Shown one piece after another: positions 1 through 9,998 of a DNA stretch of 64,000 bases (position 1 is the first letter of the stretch; every line of letters begins with the position of its first letter). The DNA is from Tillandsia leiboldiana (lineage: Eukaryota; Streptophyta; Magnoliopsida; Poales; Bromeliaceae): positions 44,158,342 through 44,222,341 of the forward strand of contig CM055066.1 of assembly GCA_029204045.2 (NCBI GenBank), given 5' to 3'. The notes under the pieces were generated by a model. The model did no database searches and was not told the DNA's origin. It worked only from the letters and a program-made list of their open reading frames with translations. The position numbers and the translations under genes were made by a program.

Positions 1-1698
1 TTCTTCTTCTTTTAAGTCTTCAGGTATGGCATTGAAATCAACAAAGGAAGAAGACACGAATTCATCCTCCTCCGACTCAGATGATAATCCATCAATTGAG
101 GATTTTGAGAAACAATTAGCTTTCTTGACAAGAAAATTATGCCAGAACTTTAGAAGAGATAATTCAAGCAAATCATCATCCTTCTTTAAGTCCAAGAAAA
201 ACAAGAGCAAAGGATTCTCAAGCTCAAAGATAAAAAAACAAGAGGGTTCTTCAAAGAAGAAAAAAAACACCGTGGGACAAATTCAGTGTTTCAAATGCAA
301 AGGTTTTGGCCACATTGCAACGGAGTGTCCTAATAAGAATCCGTCCAAAAAGAAGGCCATGAAAGCAATCACGTGGGATGATTCCTCTTCTTCTGATGAG
401 TCATCTTCTAGTGATGAGGATACAAATGCTACGGCATTTCTTGCATCTACAACTTCTCCCTTATCAACCGTCCCTAGCGCAAGTGGCAAAGGGCTTGGTG
501 GTTGATACCCGAGACCCAAGTTCGAAGCCTAGTTGCTTCACATTTTTAGCTAAGTTTATTTCAAAAATAAACGAAGCGGGTAGCATGCTACCTTTTTCTC
601 TCTCAAAAAAAAAAAATAACTTCACCCTTTGTGTGCTTATCATCTATTTCCTCTGGTTCATTATCTGTCTCCTCCTTGAATGAAAAAATTACATCGGATA
701 TTGAATCAAGTGATGAAGATTCCGAAGGTGAAGATCTTGCTCACGGCTATCAACAATTGTTACGGGATTTACGAAAATTAGCGAAGCATAACAAGAAATT
801 GAGAAGATTATTGGAACTCGAAGACCAATCAACTAAAGCAACTTCTCTATCAAAGATTCTTGAAGAGGAAAGGAACAACTTGATCAATAAGAACAATTCC
901 CTTTAAGAAAAGAATGACCATCTTGAAAGTGAACATGTGAAATTGATTGATAAAGCTAATTACTTCTTGAAGTTCTATTCTGAGACACGTCAATGAAACA
1001 TGAAAATGATGAAGATCATATTTCAACTTAAAGAGGATATCAAAAGGTTACTTGATCTTGGCCAAACAAATAAATTTGGCCAAACAAATAAATTTGGCCT
1101 TGGATATGACCGAACTTGTGAGGAACCAAGTTCGAGTGAACAAAAGTTTATGCCTCAGTCGGTTTCTCCTCCAACTCCGACTATAAACTCTTCATCCAAT
1201 GTTGACAAACCTTCTACATCACAATTGAACTCAATGTCAAATAAGGTATGTCATCATTGTGGAAGAAAAGGACACATTAGAATGACTTGCACACAAGGAG
1301 CGAATCAAGGATCAACTACCATCAAGAACACAAATTGGAAATCAAAGAAGAATCAACCAAGTGTCAAGAATAATGGTAGTACACCTCCCGAGACAAATCC
1401 GATGTGGAAACCCAAGAAAAATGATCAACCAAAGAAGACATCATCATCGAGGATTTCACGAATACGATCATTGCAGACGTACTCCAAAACGCGTAAGGTT
1501 TGGGTGCGCAAAGGTGAACTCTTTCCTTGTCTAGTCATTCACACATCTTTACATGCCTATGATAATTCATCTTGGTATTTGGACAGTGGTTGTTCTCGGC
1601 ACATGACTGGTGATAAAACAATTTTAATTCTTTTGAGAAAACATGTAGTGTCTCAACTTTTTAGGGTAGATCTTCTGCGCTTGCGAGTTTTCTTTCTG
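1..1698 (+). pseudogene. gag-pro: Sirevirus-type Copia gag-protease remnant (element C)
   Basis: Partial Copia Gag entering from the left edge. Residues of an acidic, Ser-rich linker precede a CCHC zinc knuckle (CFKCKGFGHIATEC) at about 287-330, then a coiled-coil-like Lys/Glu segment (about 700-900), a second knuckle (CHHCGRKGHIRMTC) at about 1252-1293 and the start of the aspartic protease (WYLDSGCSRHMTGD) at about 1573-1614. Gag would coat the genomic RNA and the protease would mature the polyprotein. The frame is interrupted by a SINE (463-617), by an in-frame TAA near 904 and a TGA near 995. Similarity to the region 10,070-11,900 identifies the family. Coding resemblance fades just before 1699, where a Gypsy LTR begins. 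Confidence 0.85.
463..617 (+). mobile_element. tRNA-derived SINE inserted in Copia gag
   Basis: About 155 bp absent from the paralogous gag copies near 11,090 and 37,390. It carries a pol III box A-like stretch (TAGCGCAAGTGG, 475-486) and a box B-like stretch (AGTTCGAAGCC, about 520-530), and ends in a 12-base A run plus T. It is flanked by a near-perfect 12 bp target duplication, AACTTCTCCCTT (451-462) and AACTTCACCCTT (618-629). Box spacing, A-tail and duplication together fit a plant tRNA-related SINE. The SINE family is not named because no database comparison was possible. Confidence 0.85.
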
Positions 1699-2240
1699 TG
1701 TTAGAGCTCGAAAAATGGAGAATGACAAAGCGATCGGATCGGAAATCTGACTTACGGATCTTTCGGAATAAGGGTTTCAGTGTTAGCGGGTCCAAAAGGT
1801 AAGTTCTGACACCCTAGGAACCCGCTATGTGTTGTTGGTGCATCAGGATCCGTGCTAACGGTTACGGGACAATTCGGAGGATCGGCATGCTTATCGAGGA
1901 ATCGGCTAAAAAATATCTTTAAAATATCAGATTTTGGGATTTTCGTACGTACAAAAGAGAAATAAATAAATAAATATTAATAAAAAGATATTAATATCCC
2001 AAATACCGTATAACCCTAATTTTGAGAAAGATCGTCCCTCTTCATCTTTCCTCGTTGCGCGTGCCGAAGACCGAGACCGGAAGCGTCGCCGATACCGAGG
2101 AGCGGATCCAGAAACACCACCGTCCGCGGAGATCGGGATCGCGTTGTCTTCTCCGTCAGAGCTAGGTTAGCGGCTTTTATCTCTCTCAGTTTTCGGTAAT
2201 TTAGTTTTGTGTTAGGGTTCGTTGTTTTTGTTCGGTTCAA

Positions 2241-2385
2241 TGGTCTCGTTCGTTGGTTTTGTTCGTTGGCTTTCGTTCGTCGTTTTGATCGTTGGGTTCG
2301 TTCGATGGTTTCGTTCGTTGGTTTTGTTCGTTGGCTTTCGTTCGTCGTTTTGATCGTTGGTTCGTTCGATGGTTTCGTTCCTTGG
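2241..2385 (+). repeat. 65 bp tandem repeat, about 2.2 copies
   Basis: Successive units start at 2241, 2306 and 2370 (TGGTYTCGTTCSTTGG), giving periods of 65 and 64 bp of TTCG-rich sequence. It lies inside the G0 LTR just downstream of the first donor-like GTTAGCGG, in the same place the GC-rich island takes in the second module. It has no coding value. Confidence 0.8.
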
Positions 2386-3019
2386 TTTTTGTAGTATCAT
2401 TACTTTTCCTGTCCTCTTTTTATTTCTTTTTTAATAAATTAGTTTATTAGGGGAAATAAGTTATCATATTTTCTTGGGTAGACCGTTGTGGTTTGCGGAT
2501 ATTTTTCCATGATAGAGCACGAGAAATGGTGAACGGCGGAGCGATCGGATCCGAAATCCAACTTACGGATCTTCCAGATTGAGTCTTTTGTGTTAACGGG
2601 TATGATGGGATAAGTCAAACCCGTTAAGGCTTTGGTGCATCAAAATCCGCACCGACGGGTTTTAGAACTCGGCTTAGGTGGCACGCTTATCTAGAGGTTA
2701 GTTGAGAATCCTGTTTATCGCATTTAGGGATTTAATTGTACGTATGTGGAAAAAGGGGAAATTAAGGAAAACCCTAATCGGAGAGAAAAGAGAGAAAAAG
2801 GAAACCGGAACCTAACCTTCTTCGATCAACGTGTCGGAAGCTGGGAACGAGACGTTACCGTCTGCGGGGAGCTGGTCCGGATCCTAACCACCGTGAGGAA
2901 CTGGAACGGATCATCTTCTCCAATAGATCGAGGTTAGCGGCGTTTATCTCTCCCGCGTTTTCGTCGTTTTGTGATTTAGGTTTGGGTTTTGCGTTTTCGG
3001 TCTTGACGTTTGGGCGACG

Positions 3020-3440
3020 CTAGAATGCCCTAACCGCCGCCGCGCCGCCGCCTCGACACCGCCGCGTGGCTGAGGTGCGCGCTACCAGCGCGCCGCTGAA
3101 GGGCCGCGCAATGCGCCGCTGAAGGGCCGCGCCTGCGCGGGGCAGCCGCCGCTGCCGCGCCCCTTGCGCGCACCCGCGCGGGGCTATAGACCACGCGGGG
3201 CTATAGACCACGCGGGGCTGAGCTGCATGTAGCGCACCGCGCCGGGCTGCTCTGCATGCAGGGCGCCCGCGCGGGGCCGCACCGCCGCATCGCGCACCCG
3301 CGTGGGGCTGGAGCCCGCGCGGGGCTGCGCCGGATGCAGCGCGCCGCGCGGGGCAGGTGACCGCGCGGGGCTGCTCCGCATGCAGCGCACCCGTGCGGGG
3401 CTGGTGCCCGCTTGGGGGACTGCTCCGCATGCACCGCACC
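3020..3440 (+). repeat. GC-rich degenerate minisatellite in G0 LTR
   Basis: Irregular repetition of CGCGCGGGGCTG, GCATGCAGCGC and CGCACCCG blocks. It produces long overlapping Ala/Arg/Pro-rich open frames on both strands, which are compositional. It lies between a donor-like site at 2933 and an acceptor-like site ending at 3600. Confidence 0.8.
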
Positions 3441-3856
3441 GTCGCGCCGCGTTGTCTCTGCGCGTTGCTGTTCTTGCGCCGCGTCTGGGTAGGTCTTGGC
3501 GTTCTCTGTCTTGTCTTGGACAGAGTTCGGGGCTTCGGTTTTTCGCAGGACACGGTTTAGCTTATCGATGCTATGTTTTGTTGGGGTTTTTTCTTTTTAG
3601 GTATGGGAATCGTGCAAGGGTGCAGGATGGTTTCAGGTGTTCTGTTCAACGCGATTCAAGGTGGGTACCCTTTTCATGCGTCCTTTTTAAAGTGAGGTCT
3701 CATCATGTTCTATGTAAGAGTAAAGTAGATGTGCTGATGGTTTTCGACTAACCCCTTTTCGCATGAGTATCCCTTTACTACTATCTGTTGCGACTGGTGT
3801 CGCGGTGCTCTATATCACACACCGACTTCGGTCTTTATGCTCATGGCTGCTTATGC

Positions 3857-3890
3857 GCACACCATCGGTTTGGCCACCGGATCGGTGTAC
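3857..3890 (+). promoter_or_regulatory. Conserved LTR stem-loop (G0 copy)
   Basis: Outer pairing ACACC/GGTGT, inner pairing CGGT/ACCG, apical TTGGCC. Equivalent structures occur in every other Gypsy LTR of the window with changed stem bases (see findings). Confidence 0.6.
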
Positions 3891-4769
3891 TTTTTCGGAG
3901 AGGTGGTACGTTGACCCGTGTACCCCACAAGGTGACGTGGTGGGGACCCCTTACGGTTACTTAAGGTGCTGCACAAGTACCGTAGAGGGGTTAAAAGCAC
4001 CAAGGTGAGAGCAAGGTGATTCTGTTCGCTGGGGGTCTTTAGACCTTTTGGCAGGTGTTCCGTTCTGACTTACAGGGGTACTGTGGATTCATGAGGGGGA
4101 GTTTTGGATGCTCTGGTTTATCGGTTTGCTTTCCTTTCAGTACTTATAGCATCTTACATGTTTTACATCTACCTTTTACTCTTCGGTCACTGACTTCCCA
4201 CACTGTGACAGGTTCGGTCAGGGATGTGATCCGGAACGACGGTGAGGCCGCGACTCGAGGTTTTTACCCCCGATTAGGGGCTGGTGACCTTTCTTTTACT
4301 TACGTTTTGATTATTTCGGTTAGTTAGCTTATGTGCGTGTGATACTTTATTGTGGATGTTGGGTTCGAACTGTGTTTTCTTGTGGATGAATGCTTTTCCC
4401 TTACTAGTTGTTGATTCAACCACTCTTTACAAATCAAGTAAAAAGATTGCGAAAATGTTTAATAAAATTTAGGTGTCGTGTGGGCACCGTTTTACAACCC
4501 GTGGATTTATCCTTTCAAAATGGGGTGGCCTTATCGGATATGGTGCATGTTGTTGTTTCCCTCCTTTTATCTCCTTGACTGGTGTGGTTAAAGTATAAAT
4601 CGTGATTGTGACGCCGTACATATACAAAGGAGACTCTGTCCGTTTGTGGAGTAACTTTGTATGTTTGGCGGGTCTGGGCATGTGCCGGAGGGTGGAGATG
4701 TTTCAAAAAAAAAATATAATACACATTTTTTTCCGCTTATTTTAAACCCCCAGAGCGTGACAGATTTTA

Positions 4770-4780
4770 TGATATCAGAG
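4770..4780 (+). promoter_or_regulatory. Degenerate primer-binding site of G0
   Basis: TGATATCAGAG lies seven bases after the LTR end and is one change from TGGTATCAGAG, the complement of the 3' end of plant initiator tRNA-Met. It would prime minus-strand DNA synthesis if intact. Confidence 0.7.
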
Positions 4781-4899
4781 AAAACAACTTTAACCACGGT
4801 AGTAGTCGTTGACCAACATCCACGAAAGTACATTACCACTAGCAACTGACCAACGAGATAGTCAAGGAATAGGTGCGTAGAGCGCGATTGTGTTTGGGG

Positions 4900-7332
4900 G
4901 AAAAAGGGATAGAGTTTCGGTTTGTTCGCAGGTCATGGTGTTTGACCAGTTAAGTCTAGGGTTGACTTGGTTTCTATGTATGCACAGATAATAGCCCGGA
5001 CTTGGTCTTCAATCAACAGCGTAGAAATAGATGTGATGGCTTCGACAGCTGCGGAGAACCGGCTACTTCGACAACAGTTGCACGACATAGCCGGGCAACT
5101 GTTAACGCCCACATAACGCATGTACACATTGACACAAAATACCGGTGTGACTGATCGTGTTCCCTTTGGTAGGAGGGACGAACCCCACATGGCCCGTTTT
5201 GTCGTGGATGACTTGAGGAGCGACACCTTTCAGGTAATGCCAGCAGTAGGGTTGCCCACTTTTCGAGAGATGGTCGACGTGGCCACTTGGGTGGAGCGAG
5301 AACTGGCCGACGCTTGTGCCCGGCGGGAGGACCATGAGCCCAATCAGGGCCAGAAGCGACCCCATCCTTATCCTGGGGAGGGCCTCTCCAAGGTAAGCCG
5401 ACCACCCAAACATCTGAAGACGAAGCAAGGGACCAAGAGTACGCCGATAAGAGAACCGGAACCGGGGGAGAAGCTTTGTATCATCTGCGGAGGAGCACAC
5501 CAGGTGATCGATTATTCCTGGAGGCACGACCATTGCTTCGGATGCGGCAAGCCAGGACACTTCCGCTCTTTTTGCCCCCTGAAGCCGGCGACTACTCCTT
5601 CAACATTTCGGCACAAGGAGAGAGGTACCGCCACAGCCCCACAGGAGGTTCTACACGACGGCCAACCCAAAGCAGATCACGGCAACTCCGGAATCCCAGT
5701 CTCTCCGTGCCGTGCGCCGTTGGCCCAAGGGCTGCGTTCGGAAACCCCGCGACGACCCGGCAGAGGACGCACTGCCCCGCAAAGAGTAGCAGGAGGTAAT
5801 ACTCCATCGTAGTTTCTCTTCGAATTAAGATCTCGTTGATACCGGAGCATCCCACACCTTCCCATCGTATTTCTTTCGCCCTTACCCATAGTTACTAGAA
5901 GAAACCCTCCATCGTAGAAATAGGTTCGTTCGGACTTCGAGGCAATCCCTCGAGGCAAGTAGCTATGTTCCTTCCCGGCCAGCGAGGTTGGGCAGGTTCT
6001 TATGCTCTAAGAACTGGTGGGGATCCCGCTTAGGGATCTCCGTGTGGCGCTCGGGATCGACTGTCACAACAAATTTGTAAGCGGTGTTTGACTGTCTGAA
6101 GTTCCAAGTGTGCCTCCGGGAACCGGGCTTGCTGGAACTTGTGAACTTAACTTGTAAGGACGTTTTCTGCTCACCTTTCTTAGATTGGTGGAGGGTAGTG
6201 GAGTAGCGTCCATAATTTCGGTAGATCTGACCTCCCGACCTAGAGCCTTACTTTACGACATTCTTGTGGCCGGTGATTGGTGGGTGTGTCGGCAGCACTA
6301 TCGGTCATGGGTATTTGGGGAGGGGATACCCTAACTCGATCAGTTGGGAGATCCCCTTTAGTATCGACCCGATGCCCTTTGACCCCACGACGGGAGGAGA
6401 GGGCACCGCTGCTAACCGGTGAGGGGAGTTATGCTACGGCAAGGAGCGTACCCAGCTGAGTTTGGGTCGCTAGTGATGTGGGGGTAGACCGTTGTCTAAC
6501 GCTGCGCCTCATAGGTCTGTGGGCTTTAGGTTACAGCCGATTCTTGCAACCTGGGCAAGGTATAGGTGAGGTTGAAGTTTCCCCCTTGGGGTTATAAGGA
6601 GATCACCTGGAAGGGGCGTGTTTGAGGCTAGTACGGGTTGTGGTAAGTATAGGCCGACGGGAAGGGGAGGCGCGACCGCAATCAGGGGGGGAAAGTCTAC
6701 TCGATGACCCACCGGAGTGCGTAATAGCAGGTATTACTCTAGTCTCTGATTACCGTGCTAGAACCCTTTTTGACCCCTGGAGGACCCTTAGAAGCGAATA
6801 GTTTTGTACTTTCCTTCCTGATAAGGTTGGGAAGACTACGTTGTCCAGGCAGTGATTGATTGCGAGAAGCGCCAGGCGCGACTGCAGGAACCTAGCTTTC
6901 CGGATCACATGTACTTGGCATGTAATAGCACCTCCTTCTCTGCTATTATCTCTGCGTCGCGGGCTAGGAAACTGATGGAGGGGGGATGTATAGCATACAT
7001 GGCCTCGGTGGACTTAGCGACTCGCCCCTCGGCACTGCTCTCGGATATCCCTATCGTAAGGGATTTTTCAGACGTTTTTTCGACTGAACTGTCCGGGATG
7101 CCCCCCCCCCCCCCGAGCGAGAAACCGGATTCGCCATCGAGCTTCTTCCGGGTACGCAACCTATCACCAAGGCGCCGTATCGAATGACGTTCGCAGAATT
7201 AAGGGAGCTCAAGGCACAACTAGAAGATCTTTTGGATAAGGGGTTCATCAGGCCAAGTGTGTCGCCTTGGGGCGCACCCGTTCTCTTCGTGCGGAAAAAG
7301 GACGGGAGTTTACGTCTGTGTGTTGACTATCG
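4900..7332 (+). pseudogene. gag-pol: Decayed Gypsy gag-protease-RT of G0
   Basis: A gag start-like stretch (about 5037, ATGGCTTCGACAGCTGCGGA) is followed by an internal deletion of most of the capsid region. Then come the capsid C-terminus (5120-5330), a Cys/His pair region and a CCHC knuckle (CFGCGKPGHFRSFC) near 5536-5580. A protease active-site remnant (DTGASHTF) sits near 5838, but gag-tail and protease-start similarity appears again at about 6650-6790 (ARTLFD), so this part is duplicated or rearranged. The protease tail (6852-7120) is shifted by an expanded C run near 7099-7112. The RT N-terminus (LDKGFIRPSVSPWGAPVLF) ends at 7332 where the Sirevirus LTR begins. Not functional. Confidence 0.85.
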
Positions 7333-8183
7333 TGTTACGGCTTTTTGTGTTGGCATATTTCGTGAGTTGAGTCAGAGTCTTGAAGTGATCAAATTGTCAA
7401 TCAGCAATCGAACACTCAGAGAAGATTCAACAAGAGCTCAAGTTGACACTCAGTGTTTTGAGTCTTGAAGATTGAAGATGAAGAATTGTGGATCAATTAC
7501 ATCAATCTCAAGAAGAAAGAATTCAAAAGGATCAGGTATGTTTAACTAAATAATTTTGGTGATTCGAATACTTTCTTATAGTGTAGAAACACTTGGATGA
7601 ATTTTTAATTGCATAAAAATCAAAAACTGGACATGTAATATGTTCAGGATCCGGATCAGACCAATCCAGTCCGGACCCCGAACATAGTTTAGTTCATGCG
7701 GAATTCCAATCCGGACCTCCCCTGTTTCATTCCGGACCCCGAACTATGTGTTTGCTGAAATCGCATGAACAGTCTGGATCAGGAAATTCCAGTCCGGACC
7801 TCGAACTGTTTTTTCAGGAAAATTGCTGAAAAAAAGACGACAGTCCGAATAAGCCAAATCCAGTACGAACCGCCGTGAGGGAAAAATTCTGTTAAGTCAG
7901 TTTTTGATGCTTATCTCTTTCCAAAGGTTTCTAACCTATAAATAGACACTTAGGGTTTCTCGAGAACTACCGATCAGTTTAGAAAACACTCGAGAGCAAC
8001 CCTAGAGGCTAGGTTTTTATCGTTCATCTTTTAGCCTCTTTTAGGTCAATTCGACGGTTCTTCCAAGACATACTTTTTATCGAATTGATCTAGTCTTTGC
8101 TTAGAGATGCCATCTATGGTTCTTAAATGTTAATCTAAGCAAAGGATCACCATCGAAGCCTATATTCTGTATCGACTGAGTTT

Positions 8184-8289
8184 GCGTCGTGGATTCGACG
8201 TAGCATCGTGGATTCGGTGTGTTGAAGGCGTTTTGTGGATTCGAAACGTGTGCTCGTGGATTCGAGTGGTGTTCGTGGATTCGAACATG
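8184..8289 (+). repeat. Array of five TGGATT-loop hairpins (LTR of A)
   Basis: Five short inverted repeats all expose TGGATT between CG-closed or UG-closed stems: GCGTCG/CGACGT, CATCG/CGGTG, CGTTTTG/CGAAACG, CTCG/CGAG and TGTTCG/CGAACA. Stem sequences differ but remain paired. It lies about 240 nt downstream of the TATA box, so in transcribed LTR sequence. Confidence 0.75.
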
Positions 8290-8626
8290 TGCAGTGGACG
8301 TGCAATCGGTGGAGCGCAAGATTCGAAGAAGTTGAAGGAGGGGTTTGAGTCCGCGGAGTCGGTAATCACCTTGTTATTCTTCTATTCTTAGTGGATTGTT
8401 ATTGCGTGTTGGTCCCGTAGTTTTTCTCCTGGATTGGAGTTTCCACGTAAATCTCGGTGTGCTGTTTTTTATTTTCCGCATTGGTTTTTTTTTGCACTGA
8501 GATTGGTTTTTGAGTATTACACCTATTCACCCCCCCTCTAGTTGTTTGATAGTACCTATTTAGATCCTTGTGGATCCTTATAAAAACCTACAATTGGTAT
8601 CAGAGCGGGTTTTAGGTTTATCTATC

Positions 8627-8704
8627 ATGTCGGGTGAAAGTGGTAATATTTATAGACCTCCTCTTTTTGATGGGTCAATTATGCGTATTGGAAAGTGCGG
8701 ATGA
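8627..8704 (+). pseudogene. gag: Gag N-terminal fragment of Sirevirus A
   Basis: The ATG at 8627 opens a frame resembling the Gag start of element B (MSGESGNIYRPPLFDG). A one-base loss near 8675 shifts the frame, and the next element's LTR starts at 8705. Confidence 0.8.
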
Positions 8705-8929
8705 TGTTAAGGAATTTGTTTTGGCGTATTTCGTGAAAGTGTTAAGTCTTGAAGATTGAAGATTAAGAAGTTTGGATCATATACCTCAATCTCAAGAAAG
8801 AAGAGTTCAAAAGGATCAGGTACGTTTAACTAATTAATTTTGATGATCTGAATACTTCTTATAGTGTAGAAACACTTGGATGAATTTTTAATTGCATAAA
8901 AATCAAAAACTGGACATGGGACATGTTTA

Positions 8930-9165
8930 GGATCCGGATCAGGCACTGCAGTCCGGACCCCGAACGTTGTTAGTTCATGCGCTAATCCAGTCCGGAACAA
9001 AGCCAATTCTGATCTGGACCCCGAACATGGGTTTTTGCTGAAATGTATGAACAGTCCGGACTGGGTACTTCAGTCCGGACCCCGAACGTATGTTTTTCTA
9101 GAAATTGTCTGTTTAGCCACGACAGTCCGGACCGTCAATTCCAGTCCGGACCGTCGTCCTGAAAA
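8930..9165 (+). promoter_or_regulatory. TCCGGA palindrome cluster in U3
   Basis: Repeated GATCCGGATC and AGTCCGGACC units, often followed by CCGAAC, lie upstream of the TATA box. Palindrome clusters in this position are known from maize Sirevirus LTRs. The equivalent cluster in the solo LTR (about 12190-12410) mostly uses GATCCGGATC instead, so the dyad is kept while the bases differ. Confidence 0.75.
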
Positions 9166-9218
9166 ATTCCAGATTATGTCAGTTTTTTATTCTTATCCTC
9201 TTCCAACGGTTTCTAACC

Positions 9219-9226
9219 TATAAATA
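9219..9226 (+). promoter_or_regulatory. LTR TATA box
   Basis: TATAAATA, in the context CTAACCTATAAATA, shared with the other Sirevirus LTRs at 7937, 12478 and 35513. It marks the U3 end; transcription would begin about 30 bases downstream. Confidence 0.75.
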
Positions 9227-9497
9227 AATCCTACGATTCTTTTTTAGGGTAATCCAAAATACGGTCAAAAAAAGAAATCCACATATAGAGAAGAAAGGAA
9301 ATAACTAGATTTAATTCTATGTTTCTTCATCTATATTGATTAATTTGATTCTAGGTCTTCATACTCAGATTTTGAGTAGAATCAAATTAATGAATACTTA
9401 GATAGTATTTCCGATCTATCTTTGATCTGAGTATTCGGCGGATCATCACCACCCAAAAAACAACGATTTTCCCAAAATCGGCGCGGGGACTCACGTG

Positions 9498-9664
9498 GCC
9501 TTGTGGATTCAAGGTGCTACCGCTCTCGTGGATTCGGAGCGAGGTACGTCCGTGGATTCGAGACGTGCTACTGGGTGAAGACCGTGGATTCGGTTGGACG
9601 TCGTGGATTCGACGTTGGACGCCGTGGATTCGGCGTTGGACGCTAAACGTGGATTCGAGGAGCG
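9498..9664 (+). repeat. Array of seven TGGATT-loop hairpins (5' LTR of B)
   Basis: Stems around the constant loop: CCTTG/CAAGG; GCTC-t-CG/CGGAGC; ACGTCCG/CG-a-GACGT; ACCG/CGGT; ACGTCG/CGACGT; ACGCCG/CGGCGT; and CGCT...CG/CG...AGCG with an internal loop. The 3' LTR has the same array at about 35794-35956 with two members degraded. Confidence 0.78.
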
Positions 9665-9966
9665 TTGCGGAGCGAGCGGAGAAGATCTACTAGGAGCGTA
9701 TGGAAAAAGGCCGAGTCGTCTGTGAGTACGGTATATCACCTTTGTACGTGTTATAATTATAGTGGATTTCGCCGTGTTATCGGTCCCGTGGTTTTTTACT
9801 CCGGTTTTGGAGTTTTTCACGTAAAAATCTTGCGTGTTATATTTTCATTTCCGCATTGGGTTTTATTGCGCAATGATTTTTGAGTGTTTATTGTTTACAC
9901 CTATTCACCCCCCCTCTAGGTGGTTTTTCCCCTATTTAGATCCATATTTTATCATAACCTAACAAT

Positions 9967-9978
9967 TGGTATCAGAGC
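9967..9978 (+). promoter_or_regulatory. Primer-binding site of Sirevirus B
   Basis: TGGTATCAGAGC, two bases after the LTR, complementary to the 3' end of initiator tRNA-Met. Confidence 0.92.
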
Positions 9979-9998
9979 GGGAATAGGGTTGTAAACAA

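Larger units (their letters stand above)
1699..4762 (+). repeat. G0 5' LTR with duplicated promoter/leader module
   Basis: Ends in GAGCGTGACA, the terminal motif shared with the other Gypsy LTRs here (GGGGCGTGACA). It contains two diverged copies of a module starting TAGAGCTCGAAAAATGG (about 1702) and TAGAGCACGAGAAATGG (about 2512), each running through an 'aaccctaat' leader to a GAG|GTTAGCGG splice-donor-like site (about 2165 and 2933). Then come a GC-rich repeat island (3020-3440), a TTTTTCTTTTTAG acceptor-like site (ends 3600), AAG|GTGGGTACC (3661) and TGACAG (ends 4211). The U5-like end has the conserved stem-loop (3857-3890). Confidence 0.7.
1699..7332 (+). mobile_element. Gypsy element G0, 5' part only (Tekay/Del-like)
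   Basis: LTR (1699-4762), primer-binding site and a decayed gag-protease-RT stretch, interrupted within RT at 7333 by a Sirevirus LTR. The remaining pol and 3' LTR are not in the window and would lie to the right of the nested block. The left boundary (TGTTAGAGCTCG) is inferred from loss of Copia similarity and may be a truncation point rather than the true LTR end, because the related G2 LTR has about 120 bp before its equivalent TAGAGCTCG motif. Confidence 0.75.
7333..8704 (+). mobile_element. Sirevirus A: LTR, PBS and gag start, truncated
   Basis: LTR 7333-8592 begins TGTTACGGC and ends CCTACA, 1260 bp, the same length as the LTRs of element B. TATA box TATAAATA at 7937-7944. The PBS TGGTATCAGAGC is at 8595-8606. 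The element is cut at 8704 by the LTR of element B, and its remainder is not visible. It is inserted in the RT of G0. Confidence 0.88.
8705..9964 (+). repeat. 5' LTR of Sirevirus B
   Basis: TGTTAAGGAA...CCTAACA. It contains a cluster of TCCGGA-centred palindromes (about 8930-9165), TATAAATA at 9219-9226 and an array of seven TGGATT hairpins (9498-9664). It closely resembles the LTR at 34999-36258, with the same length and scattered substitutions. Confidence 0.93.

Noticed and set aside
9498..9664. Regularly spaced GTGGATTCG repeats as a CRISPR-like array
   Set aside because: The setting is a plant retrotransposon LTR; spacers are irregular and form stems with the repeat flanks. Hairpins explain the pattern.
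9967..9978. tRNA gene at TGGTATCAGAGC sites
   Set aside because: Only the 3' end complement is present, directly after LTRs; these are primer-binding sites.
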